64,000 nucleotides of DNA from Rudanella paleaurantiibacter (GTDB taxonomy: Bacteria > Bacteroidota > Bacteroidia > Cytophagales > Spirosomataceae), in the NCBI RefSeq assembly GCF_009184635.1, contig NZ_WELI01000001.1, forward strand, positions 1,178,001-1,242,000. Reading direction: 5' to 3'. This document shows positions 50,787-58,720 of the stretch, piece by piece. The notes below the pieces were generated by a model, which was not told the DNA's origin, did not search any database, and saw only the letters and a list, made by a program, of their open reading frames with translations. How positions within the stretch are numbered: the stretch's first letter is position 1; every line of letters begins with the position of its first letter. The position numbers and the translations under genes were made by a program.

Positions 50787-52085
50787 TCAGGGCTTATCGT
50801 GTCGCAGTTCAAGACCCACGGCCGAACGGGGTTTGAAACCCGTCCAGGCACCCTCATTGGGCGATAAGGGCAGGGTAAGGTATTTGGCGTAGTCGAGTTT
50901 TTTGAGGTGTAACCCCAAAAAGGCCGTTACAAAATGCTGATTGATGTTGTTGATGCGTCGCTCGTTCCAGGCGGGTTCGGCATAGCGGTAGTACTCATCA
51001 AAATGCAGCCCCGGTTTGAGCGATTCGACTGGCGGTGGGTTGGGAGCTACGTTGTGCCGGGCGTTGAGATACGTAAGCAGGTACCGGTCGGCGTTGACGG
51101 CCCCGTCATAAATAGCCTTGATGCCTTTTTCGTAGCCCGAAATATCGTCTTTGCTACCAGCAATAAACAGGGTCGGCACTTTCAGACCAGCCAGACCTTC
51201 GGCATCCCACACCCCCCGTTCCATACCCCAGGGGGCAAACGCTACGGCTACCTTGATGCGCGGGTCAATGGATGTTTTGTAGGCCGGGTTTGCCGTGGTT
51301 CGAATATCGAGGGCGTTGCTTCCACCGCTCAACTGCCCAAACGTTTTAGCTGCCTGTGCGCTGTAGCCAGCTCCTACTACGTTGAGGGCTCCGTAACCGC
51401 CCATCGAGTAGCCAATGAGGGCCGTATTGTCCGAATCGACCAGGCCCGCCAGAAACGATTGGCTGTTTTTAGCACCGAGCCGGGCTATTTCGTTCAGTAC
51501 AAACAAGTCGTCGAGCGAGCGGTTGAGGAGTGTGCTGGCAAAGCCACCCGCATCCCGGAAGGTCGATTCGGCATGGTCAATACCCACCACCACGTAGCCT
51601 TTCGAGGCCAGATTTTCGGTGAGGTAGGTAAACAGCAGCCGCGACCCCAGGTAGCCATGCGACACAATCACGAGCGGGTATGCGCCTGTGGCGGGGTCAG
51701 GCTCGGCATCGCGCAGGGCGCGTCCGGCAAACGTAAACGGAATAAGCGGGCGCTTGGGGTCGTTAGAACTACCCATTACCTGATCATACACGACGCGTTC
51801 GGTTTTGCCCGCCGGAATCCGGGCCGGGTACCAGATTTCGAGCGTCAGTTTCCGGTCGTAACGGGGAGTTTGACCGCCTTTGCTCCGAAGCACGTCGAGC
51901 TGGTCGGGGTGGGTGACGGTCAGGGTTCGGACCCCGACTGAGTGATTGCCGCGCGCGGCCAATTCGGGGGCGTCGGGCAAGAGGTCACCAAAAACAAACG
52001 CATCGTTGGAGGCTTGCGCCCAGGCTGCCGCCGAATAGAACACAAGGCCCAGTAGCAGGCCGATGAAACGGGAAGAGAGTAGCAT
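50787..52085 (-). CDS. Secreted alpha/beta hydrolase (PAF-acetylhydrolase/dienelactone hydrolase type)
   Basis: A 432-residue exported hydrolase (signal peptide ending SAAAWA). The opening GVRTLTVTHPDQLDV and LEIWYPARIP resembles PAF acetylhydrolase-like proteins. The catalytic Ser is in LIGYSMGGYGALNVVG, a likely Asp in LFIAGSKDDISGYEKG, and His in LNARHNVAPNPP. An earlier VIVSHGYLGSRLLFTYLTEN provides the oxyanion region. The substrate is an unknown ester or amide. It follows the DUF600-like gene by about 100 bases on the same strand. Confidence 0.87.
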   Translation of the reverse strand: MLLSSRFIGLLLGLVFYSAAAWAQASNDAFVFGDLLPDAPELAARGNHSVGVRTLTVTHPDQLDVLRSKGGQTPRYDRKLTLEIWYPARIPAGKTERVVYDQVMGSSNDPKRPLIPFTFAGRALRDAEPDPATGAYPLVIVSHGYLGSRLLFTYLTENLASKGYVVVGIDHAESTFRDAGGFASTLLNRSLDDLFVLNEIARLGAKNSQSFLAGLVDSDNTALIGYSMGGYGALNVVGAGYSAQAAKTFGQLSGGSNALDIRTTANPAYKTSIDPRIKVAVAFAPWGMERGVWDAEGLAGLKVPTLFIAGSKDDISGYEKGIKAIYDGAVNADRYLLTYLNARHNVAPNPPPVESLKPGLHFDEYYRYAEPAWNERRINNINQHFVTAFLGLHLKKLDYAKYLTLPLSPNEGAWTGFKPRSAVGLELRHDKP

Positions 52086-52184
52086 GAAGCAGGTACGATT
52101 TAGGAAACCGGGCCATTGAGGCCAAACTGGCCCCTAAAATAGCGTAAAATGAGCGATTCCGTCGGTCTGCTTGCGCGCTTCGTG

Positions 52185-52592
52185 CTATTCTTTTACGTCG
52201 GGTGGGCCGTATTTCGCATCGCGCAGAGCCACCCAATCGCGGGCGCTACCACCAGCCGCAAAAAAGTCGTCTTCGTCCTGCAACTCCTGATCCCAGCTAA
52301 ACTCGGCCTTGAATTTACCCTGTGCCGTCAGGTCGATCTGGAGCCGGTTGGCGCGGGGTTCATTGGCGTTTTTGCGGAGCAGATACAAGGCCCGCACTAC
52401 GTCGGTTACCTCGTCCGGGAAATCGGTATCGAGCACCTTCAGCTCATTCGTTGCGGTCAGGTAGGTTCCATCAAACTCAATATCGGTGCCATCGGTCAGG
52501 ATCTGCACGTTCAGGCGGGCAATGAGCCATTCGTCGCGTATAGCCGAGCTGATAGCGTCTGTCAGTACGTTGAAAATGTCGTTGTGAGTCAT
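52185..52592 (-). CDS. Possible YezG/DUF600-like protein
   Basis: A 135-residue soluble acidic protein. An N-terminal helix (IFNVLTDAISSAIRDEWLIA), a beta-rich middle (LNVQILTDGTDIEFDGTYLT) and the late GKFKAEFSWDQELQDEDDFF resemble in outline the YezG family of immunity/antitoxin proteins. That is a weak, pattern-level resemblance. No polymorphic toxin gene lies beside it. It could also be an unrelated small cytoplasmic protein. Confidence 0.6.
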   Translation of the reverse strand: MTHNDIFNVLTDAISSAIRDEWLIARLNVQILTDGTDIEFDGTYLTATNELKVLDTDFPDEVTDVVRALYLLRKNANEPRANRLQIDLTAQGKFKAEFSWDQELQDEDDFFAAGGSARDWVALRDAKYGPPDVKE

Positions 52593-52731
52593 AGACGTGG
52601 TTAATTGGTCCGTGTAGTTTAACCGAAAAATAGAGGTCTCTTGTTCGTTTTGCCGTTCAGAAAGTCTTTTTTGTCGAGTATTCAGAAAATGAGGAGTTTA
52701 GCGGCCAATCAAAACCCTTTACCAATATTGT

Positions 52732-53154
52732 ATGAACCAGAAACCCTCTGCCGCTTTTGTCGGAGCCTCGTGGGTAGCCTTAGGAGCCGGTATGGCTGGC
52801 TACCTGATCGGGCTTTGGCGTTCCGACCTGCTCCTCAACGAAAAGGGGTACTATTTCACCATTCTGATGTACGGCTTGTTTGCCGTGGTGTCGGTACAGA
52901 AAAGTGTCCGCGACCGTCTGGAGGGCATTCCCGTGACGGACATTTACTACAGTATTTGCTGGTTTTCGACGGTTCTGGCCATTGTTCTCCTAACGGTGGG
53001 CCTGTGGAACGCGACTATGCTGCCCAGCGAGAAAGGGTTTTATGCCTTTGCGTTTCTGCTGGCTTTGTTCGGAGCCATTGCGGTGCAGAAAAACACCCGC
53101 GATAGTCAGGTGCCCAACGAAGCCGACACGGCCCGTAAACGTTCGGTTGTGTAA
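52732..53154 (+). CDS. YiaA/YiaB family inner membrane protein
   Basis: A 140-residue membrane protein with four hydrophobic segments arranged as two repeats of the YiaAB two-helix unit: AGYLIGLWRSDLLLNEKGYY then VSVQKSVRD, and VGLWNATMLPSEKGFYAFAF then IAVQKNTRD. The repeat of 'GLW...L..EKG(Y/F)Y...(A/S)VQK..RD' is clear. The family's function is unknown. The C-terminal tail is basic. It is divergent from the DUF600-like gene. Confidence 0.9.
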   Translation: MNQKPSAAFVGASWVALGAGMAGYLIGLWRSDLLLNEKGYYFTILMYGLFAVVSVQKSVRDRLEGIPVTDIYYSICWFSTVLAIVLLTVGLWNATMLPSEKGFYAFAFLLALFGAIAVQKNTRDSQVPNEADTARKRSVV

Positions 53155-53221
53155 CGCGATGTCCGGAGCGCTTATCGTAGCTTACCTGAAACGTCTCGCC
53201 TTCAAACTGTTCGATTTGGCG

Positions 53222-53229
53222 TAATTTTG
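53222..53229 (+). promoter_or_regulatory. Candidate -7 promoter box for the radical SAM gene
   Basis: TAATTTTG matches TAnnTTTG exactly, 108 bases before the preferred ATG 53338. No well-spaced TTG was found. Confidence 0.35.
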
Positions 53230-53337
53230 GGACCTTCGTGCCGGGTTTTTTGTTGACCCGGTAGGGAACCCAATCGTTGGCTGATGCCTTTTTATCGCTG
53301 ACGAATGTTTCGTTCTGACCAACTCGATCTGCTACGT

Positions 53338-55584
53338 ATGCCTGCACAAACAGTTCTGCTTCTGACCCCTCCGTTTACGCAACTGAACACGCCTTACCCG
53401 GCTACCGCGTACCTGAAGGGGTTTCTGAACGCGCAGGCCAAGGCTGGGATGCCCGTTGTGGCGCATCAGGCTGATTTGGGTATCGAGGTGATCCTGAAAC
53501 TGTTTTCAGCTCAGGGACTGGCCGCCATGTTTGCCGAGCTCGATGCGGCCGAGGTGGCCCTCTCCGACAATAGCTACCGAATTTGCCGGTTGCAACGGGC
53601 CTACATCAGCACCATTGGGCCGGTGATTCGGTTTCTGCAAAACAAGAACCCGACGCTGGCCCATAGCATCTGCGACCGTACTTACCTACCCGAAGCCTCG
53701 CGGTTTGCCCAACTCGACGAGCTCGACTGGGCCTTTGGTTCAATGGGCCTGCACGACAAGGCCCGGCATCTGGCTACGCTCTACCTCGAAGACCTCGGCG
53801 ACCTGATTCAGGAAGCCGTTGACCCACACTTTGGCTTTAGCCGGTATGCCGAGCGACTCGGCCGGTCGGCTACGCACTTTGATCCCCTGCAGGAGGCTTT
53901 GCAGGCTCCGCCTACACGCATCACCACCTTGTTGCTCGAACAGCTGGAGGCCCATGTGCAGCGGACCCGCCCCGACGTAGTGTGCCTTACGGTGCCGTTT
54001 CCGGGTAATTTGTTTGGGGCACTAACCTGCGGGCAGTACCTTAAAACCCACTATCCGCACATTCGGGTTGTGCTAGGGGGCGGCTACGCCAATACCGAAC
54101 TTCGGTCGGTGCAGGAGCCTCGTCTGTTCGACTGTGTCGATTTTGTCAGCCTCGACGATGGCGAAGCTCCCCTGCTTACGTTGCTTGACCATATTGCCGG
54201 CAACCGCCCACTCACGCAGGTGAAGCGGGTGTTTGCCCGCGTTGATGGAGTGGTGAAATACCACAACGGTGCGCCCGAGAAAGACGTGCCACAGCGCGAA
54301 ACCGGTACACCCGACTACCGCGACCTGCCCCTGACCGATTACCTGTCGGTGATTGAGGTCGTCAACCCAATGCACCGGCTCTGGAGCGATGGCCGCTGGA
54401 ATAAGCTAACTCTGGCGCACGGTTGCTACTGGGGTAAATGCTCGTTTTGCGACATCACGCTCGACTACATTAAACGGTATGAGCCCGTTACGGCCTCGCT
54501 GCTGTGCGACCGCATCGAAGAAATTATCGAGCAAACCGGGCAAACGGGCTTTCATTTTGTGGATGAAGCCGCTCCGCCCGCCCTCATGCGGGATCTGGCG
54601 CTCGAAATTGTCCGGCGCAAGCTAACCGTAACCTGGTGGACTAACATCCGGTTTGAGGTGAGTTTCACGCCCGACCTGTGCCGATTGCTCAAGGCATCGG
54701 GCTGCATAGCCGTGTCGGGTGGGCTTGAAGTGGCCTCCGACCGGTTGCTCGACCGGATGAAAAAAGGCGTGACAGTAGCGCAGGTAGCCCGCGTGGCCGA
54801 CGCCTTCACGCAGGCCGGCATCATGGTACACGCGTACCTGATGTACGGTTTCCCGACCCAAACCATGCAGGAAACGGTCGATTCGCTCGAAATGGTGCGG
54901 CAACTGTTTCAGCAGGGTGTGGTGCAGTCGGGTTTCTGGCACCGGTTTGCCATGACGTCGCATAGCCCGGTGGGGCAACATCCGGCCGCGTTCGATGTGC
55001 AGCGTATCGGCCCCGATGTATCGGCCGAAAACGGGGCACTGTTTGCCGACAACGACCTTGACCATGCCGACCCCCTCGGGGCCGACCACGATTTGTTTGC
55101 CGAAGGGCTGCGTAAATCACTCTTTAATTACATGCACGGGGTATGCTTTGATTTCCCGTTGCAGGAGTGGTTCGATTTCCCGATTCCGCCCACAACTATA
55201 CCACCCCGATACATCGAAAAGGCTATCCGGCAGCGCCCGGCCGATAGCCAACGGGCCAACGCCCTGGTGGTCTGGACGGGTGGCCAACCTACGCTTGAAG
55301 TGTTCGAAGCGGCTGTACCCCGGTCCCGGCGCGGGCAACGGGTGGTCGAAATGGCAGAACTTGAATTTTATAGCAAGCAAAACCATTGGCTGCTTGAAAC
55401 AGAACTGCCGGTAGGAGAGTGGTTGGTGGCGGTCTTACCCGACATGGATATCGACGCGCTAACGCCTATGTCGATGCAGCGGCTTCAGGCTCGCTACGAA
55501 GAAGCTGACCTGGGCGATTTTGAGCTGTTCAAGGCCTCGGCAGTCTGGAAACAACTCCGCGAGAATGGATTACTGGTAGTGTAG
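53338..55584 (+). CDS. B12-binding-domain radical SAM protein, function unknown
   Basis: ATG 53338 (MPAQTVLLLTPPFTQLNTPY) is preferred; ATG 53305 adds 11 residues. The product is about 748 residues. A cobalamin-binding-type Rossmann domain (to about 320, VCLTVPFPGNLFGALTCGQY, VVLGGGYANTEL) precedes the radical SAM barrel. The 4Fe-4S cluster motif is HGCYWGKCSFCDITLD (C-x3-C-x2-C), with later barrel parts FHFVDEAAPPALMRDLALEI and VSGGLEVASDRLLDRMKKGV. A C-terminal region of about 190 residues ends in a small beta-rich module. Similar proteins methylate or rearrange unknown metabolites. There is no biosynthetic neighbour. Confidence 0.87.
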   Translation: MPAQTVLLLTPPFTQLNTPYPATAYLKGFLNAQAKAGMPVVAHQADLGIEVILKLFSAQGLAAMFAELDAAEVALSDNSYRICRLQRAYISTIGPVIRFLQNKNPTLAHSICDRTYLPEASRFAQLDELDWAFGSMGLHDKARHLATLYLEDLGDLIQEAVDPHFGFSRYAERLGRSATHFDPLQEALQAPPTRITTLLLEQLEAHVQRTRPDVVCLTVPFPGNLFGALTCGQYLKTHYPHIRVVLGGGYANTELRSVQEPRLFDCVDFVSLDDGEAPLLTLLDHIAGNRPLTQVKRVFARVDGVVKYHNGAPEKDVPQRETGTPDYRDLPLTDYLSVIEVVNPMHRLWSDGRWNKLTLAHGCYWGKCSFCDITLDYIKRYEPVTASLLCDRIEEIIEQTGQTGFHFVDEAAPPALMRDLALEIVRRKLTVTWWTNIRFEVSFTPDLCRLLKASGCIAVSGGLEVASDRLLDRMKKGVTVAQVARVADAFTQAGIMVHAYLMYGFPTQTMQETVDSLEMVRQLFQQGVVQSGFWHRFAMTSHSPVGQHPAAFDVQRIGPDVSAENGALFADNDLDHADPLGADHDLFAEGLRKSLFNYMHGVCFDFPLQEWFDFPIPPTTIPPRYIEKAIRQRPADSQRANALVVWTGGQPTLEVFEAAVPRSRRGQRVVEMAELEFYSKQNHWLLETELPVGEWLVAVLPDMDIDALTPMSMQRLQARYEEADLGDFELFKASAVWKQLRENGLLVV

Positions 55585-55597
55585 GGTTGAAAAGAGT

Positions 55598-55678
55598 AGA
55601 GGTGTCATCTCTCCAAAACGAGATGACACCTCTAAAGGGCAAGCTGAGATGACATCTTGTTTAGAGAGATGTCATCTC
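55598..55678. repeat. Two adjacent hairpins sharing the word GATGACA
   Basis: The first hairpin has 14-bp perfect arms (55598-55611 with 55620-55633). The second has 12-bp arms GAGATGACATCT (55646-55657) and AGATGTCATCTC (55667-55678). The word or its inverse therefore occurs four times in 81 bases. It lies between the converging radical SAM and SDR genes. Confidence 0.85.
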
Positions 55679-55691
55679 TTAATCGTCTCTT

Positions 55692-56774
55692 TTACGCCAG
55701 CGTCTCTTCTACACGGGCTTTGCCGTTTTGGTAAGCCCCTTTGAGGGAGTCAACTACCGACTGCCCGGCGTGTTGAGCCTGACCCGTGTACTCGTTAGCC
55801 ATTTGCTGTGCTTTCCAGCTCAGACGTTTGGCCTTAGCCCGATACCGTAACTTGTCGTACGTGCTCAGGTTGTTATACGACCGGAATAGCAAGAGCCCTG
55901 CCACTGCAAGGGCCGCTACACCTACGCCAAGCAACAGGCTGTTCATCTGCGACTCTTCTTCCTGATCGGTTGCGTAGTTCTTATCCTGCATCTGCTTGCG
56001 CATGTTAGCCGCTACAGCCCCGTCGGGCAGTACGTACGAACTGGCCACCGACAGCTTATTCTTCATACCCGAAATTACTTTGTCTTTTCCGGCCATCAGG
56101 GCGGCATATCCGTCTTTAGCCACACTGGCCGGGTCGGTTTTGCGGGCTTCTTCCTGCGCTTTGGTGTTCATGGCGCCGGCCCGGTTGAAAAAGTCCGTGT
56201 CGGTAGCGCCGGGCATGAGCACGGTCACCGTCACATCGCTGTCTTTCAATTCGTTGCGCAGGGCCTCGGAGAATGAGTAGATAAACGACTTGGTGGCCCC
56301 GTACACCGCCATCATGGGGTTCGGCATCACCGAAGCTACTGACCCAAGCATCAGAATCTTACCCGAATTGCGCTGCACCATGTCTTTGCTGAAGAGCTTA
56401 GTCAGGTACACCAACGCCGAGATATTGACCTGAATAATGTCTAACTCTTTCTGAAGATCGGTTTCGGTGGCAAACATACCGTACTCACCAAACCCGGCAT
56501 TATTCACCAGAACATCGACCTGAATACCCTGTCCGCTTACTTCGTCGTAGATTTCCTGCGGGGCATTCACAGCCGCCAAATCCTTACCGATCACGGTGAT
56601 CTGCTGACCACTGTATGCACTTTTGAAGTCCTGTTCGACGGCGTTGAGCTTTTCATCGCTCAGTGCCACAAGTACCAGATTATAGCCGTCCTGGGCAAAA
56701 AGGGTCGCTAATTCTTTGCCAATTCCACTGGATGCGCCCGTAATGAGTGCGGTTTTCCCGGTTTGCGTTGTCAT
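55692..56774 (-). CDS. SDR-family oxidoreductase with C-terminal membrane anchor
   Basis: A 360-residue protein. The first ~260 residues are a classical short-chain dehydrogenase/reductase: cofactor loop ALITGASSGIGKELA, NNAGFGEYG, catalytic Ser in LMLGSVASV, and Tyr-x3-Lys in YGATKSF. The C-terminal 85 residues add a membrane helix (LLLGVGVAALAVAGLLLF, about 285-302) and a charged helical tail (YDKLRYRAKAKRLSWKAQQM, then VVDSLKGAYQNGKARVEETL). The tail resembles envelope stress proteins. The substrate is unknown. The unusual point is the membrane-anchored fusion. Confidence 0.9.
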   Translation of the reverse strand: MTTQTGKTALITGASSGIGKELATLFAQDGYNLVLVALSDEKLNAVEQDFKSAYSGQQITVIGKDLAAVNAPQEIYDEVSGQGIQVDVLVNNAGFGEYGMFATETDLQKELDIIQVNISALVYLTKLFSKDMVQRNSGKILMLGSVASVMPNPMMAVYGATKSFIYSFSEALRNELKDSDVTVTVLMPGATDTDFFNRAGAMNTKAQEEARKTDPASVAKDGYAALMAGKDKVISGMKNKLSVASSYVLPDGAVAANMRKQMQDKNYATDQEEESQMNSLLLGVGVAALAVAGLLLFRSYNNLSTYDKLRYRAKAKRLSWKAQQMANEYTGQAQHAGQSVVDSLKGAYQNGKARVEETLA

Positions 56775-56827
56775 AACGTGAGTTTACAATTGATTTCATT
56801 GGTCAACACGCCTACTAACGGGATGTT

Positions 56828-57033
56828 TGGAAAAAGGAGGGAAAGGGAGGGGGGAAAGGAGGAAGGAGGATAGGAGGAAAGGAGAAGCAATTAAAATAAA
56901 AAAGCAGAAAGGACGGCGAGGGGGAGCCTCGGTTCCTTTCTGCTTTTGGGTGTTTTTCTAAGTCTGGGTGATATAAATTCGGTGAGGGGGCAAACGTCCT
57001 TTCCTCCTTCCTTCTTTTCTCCCCTTTTCCTTT
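56828..57033. repeat. Polypurine tract and matching polypyrimidine tract around a terminator
   Basis: About 60 bases (56828-56887) are almost pure purine on the plus strand (GGAGGAAGGAGGATAGGAGG-type words). The tract at 56998-57033 is almost pure pyrimidine, so the two are partly complementary. They enclose the terminator at 56896-56950. The purine tract could form triplex DNA. Confidence 0.7.
56896..56950 (-). terminator. Intrinsic terminator after the DUF937-OmpA gene
   Basis: The 14-bp perfect outer stem AAAAGCAGAAAGGA (56900-56913) / TCCTTTCTGCTTTT (56934-56947) has an inner CGAGG/CCTCG stem. On the minus strand it is followed by a T-run. Confidence 0.85.
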
Positions 57034-58388
57034 TATTTATACACCACTTTCATGTCGATTTTACGCAACGATGGGGTGCGCGTACCGGTTGAATCGCCGG
57101 GTTTGGGTTTCGAACCAGTTCCCAAACCAACCGCATCGACCCGGATGTAGTTGATGCCCTGCGCTACGAGCATCGATTTGATGGTATTAACACGCTTGAA
57201 CGATAGGGCTTTGTTGGTAGTGCCGGCCCCAGCATCGTTGGCGTAGCCTACCAACCGAATCTGAGCAGCTGGGTTGGCTTTCAGGAAATTAGCAATTTCG
57301 GTAACGGTTGCCTCCGAACCAGGCGTCAGACTGGTTGAACCCGGCTGGAATGATACGGCCGACAGCGAAAACGTTCGTCCTTTGGGAGCCGTAACATCGG
57401 CCATGTAGCCGTTGAGCGCTGTGGTGAGGGTGCCTGCTCCGGCTGTAGCGGTCGTAGAGGCAGCCGAAGGGGCTACCGGTGCTACGGCCGATGTAGTAGC
57501 GGGTTTAGTTCGCATGGCGCTGGTATCTACCGGAACCGCCATGGACCGGGCAACCGTATCGGCCTGACCTGCATCGGTTGTTACGGTCGTCTCGGCTACT
57601 TCGCCTGCATCGTCGGTTTGGCCGGTGCGGCTGTTGTGGTAAACCATATACGCACCGGCACCGATAATGGCCGCCAATACCAGCCCGATGCCGATTTTAC
57701 CCACCAATCCATTGGTATTGTCGGAGTCAGAACTTGCGTCGTAGACCGGAGCCGTAACGGCCGGGCCGGGCGCTGAGATGGGTCGGCCGGGGGTAGCTGC
57801 CGGTTCTCCCCGGCGGGCCGGGCCAGCAATACCTGCCATAACCTGCTGCAACCCAAGTTTTTCAACCAGTTTGGGCAGTAGGCTCTCGGGCACTTTCTGG
57901 ACAAAATCTTCGCGTTGTTCAAACAGAGCAGCCGCCAGTCCGTCGGCATCCATTTTTTGCTCACGTACCTGCTTGCCCAGCACGTCGAGCACAATGCCCG
58001 ACGTTAGTCCCAGCAACGACACCGCCGACGAGTTGCGAATACCCGCATAACTCGAAATCATGTTGGCAATGGAGCTTTTCATGGCAGGCAACAGATGACT
58101 GATCGTATCGTTACCGTGTGCAATGAGCAAATTGGTTTGCGCCGGATCTTTAAGGGCACTGGACAGACCTGCCGTCTGCGAACCATCGTAATTGCCTTTC
58201 TGAATGTAGTTAAAGAGCTGGTTGACCCCAATTTCGGAGGTCGTCCGCTTCAACAAACCACCCAGTACCGTCAGGCCGAGACCTTCGATTGCTTTTTGCG
58301 TTTTCGGAGCGGACTCCTCGACAAAAACGGCTGCTTTATTGATGACGTCCGGCGTTACAATGTCGTTAAACGCGGCAAAAAAATTCAT
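57033..58388 (-). CDS. DUF937 and OmpA-domain membrane protein
   Basis: ATG 58388 (MNFFAAFNDIVTPDVINKAA) is chosen; the frame is open 20 codons further. The product is 451 residues. The N-terminal DUF937 region (about 1-190) is helical and Ala/Leu-rich (VNQLFNYIQKGNYDGSQTAG). A single membrane helix (about 225-245, IGIGLVLAAIIGAGAYMVYH) and a long Thr/Ala/Pro-rich linker follow. The C-terminal OmpA domain (FSLSAVSFQPGSTSLTPGSE, IRLVGYANDAGAGTTNKALS, SFKRVNTIKSML) binds peptidoglycan. DUF937 would thus face the cytoplasm, linking it to the cell wall. Confidence 0.88.
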   Translation of the reverse strand: MNFFAAFNDIVTPDVINKAAVFVEESAPKTQKAIEGLGLTVLGGLLKRTTSEIGVNQLFNYIQKGNYDGSQTAGLSSALKDPAQTNLLIAHGNDTISHLLPAMKSSIANMISSYAGIRNSSAVSLLGLTSGIVLDVLGKQVREQKMDADGLAAALFEQREDFVQKVPESLLPKLVEKLGLQQVMAGIAGPARRGEPAATPGRPISAPGPAVTAPVYDASSDSDNTNGLVGKIGIGLVLAAIIGAGAYMVYHNSRTGQTDDAGEVAETTVTTDAGQADTVARSMAVPVDTSAMRTKPATTSAVAPVAPSAASTTATAGAGTLTTALNGYMADVTAPKGRTFSLSAVSFQPGSTSLTPGSEATVTEIANFLKANPAAQIRLVGYANDAGAGTTNKALSFKRVNTIKSMLVAQGINYIRVDAVGLGTGSKPKPGDSTGTRTPSLRKIDMKVVYK

Positions 58389-58514
58389 ATTGTCTGTTTT
58401 CTTAATCATTGAATCAGGTACTTCTCTATCCCTCACTACCAAAAACACGTACCCGGCATGCCCGAATCGTTAAAATTAAGGGAAAGCCGGGTACTCCCAC
58501 AGAGAACCCCTGTG

Positions 58515-58522
58515 CAAAAGTA
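58515..58522 (-). promoter_or_regulatory. Candidate -7 promoter box for the DUF937-OmpA gene
   Basis: The minus strand reads TACTTTTG, matching TAnnTTTG, about 127 bases before ATG 58388 and just past the xseB stop. It would give the gene its own transcript behind xseAB. Confidence 0.4.
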
Positions 58523-58527
58523 AAATT

Positions 58528-58716
58528 TTATTGGCTTTTAATTCTCGATAAGGCCTCTTGGAAGTCACCTTCTACCGAACGGAGCCGCTGTTGGCAATAC
58601 GCAATGAGGTCGGTAGCCAGCTTTATCTTGGCGGGTAGTTCGTCGAGCGGGGTAGCTTCGCTCTCAATATCGTCAATCAGTTCGACCAGTTGGTCGTAGG
58701 CTTCCTGGTAAGACAT
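58528..58716 (-). CDS. xseB: Exodeoxyribonuclease VII small subunit
   Basis: A 62-residue helical protein (MSYQEAYDQLVELIDDIESE, then LDELPAKIKLATDLIAYCQQ RLRSVEGDFQ), of typical XseB length. I start at ATG 58716, since the longer frame upstream lies within xseA. It forms the small subunit that binds XseA for single-strand DNA degradation. It follows the xseA stop by 4 bases on the same strand, so the two are certainly one operon. Confidence 0.92.
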   Translation of the reverse strand: MSYQEAYDQLVELIDDIESEATPLDELPAKIKLATDLIAYCQQRLRSVEGDFQEALSRIKSQ

Positions 58717-58720
58717 AGGG

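Noticed and set aside
50934-51941. 335-codon open frame on the plus strand
   Set aside because: Antisense to the alpha/beta hydrolase, which has intact catalytic motifs.
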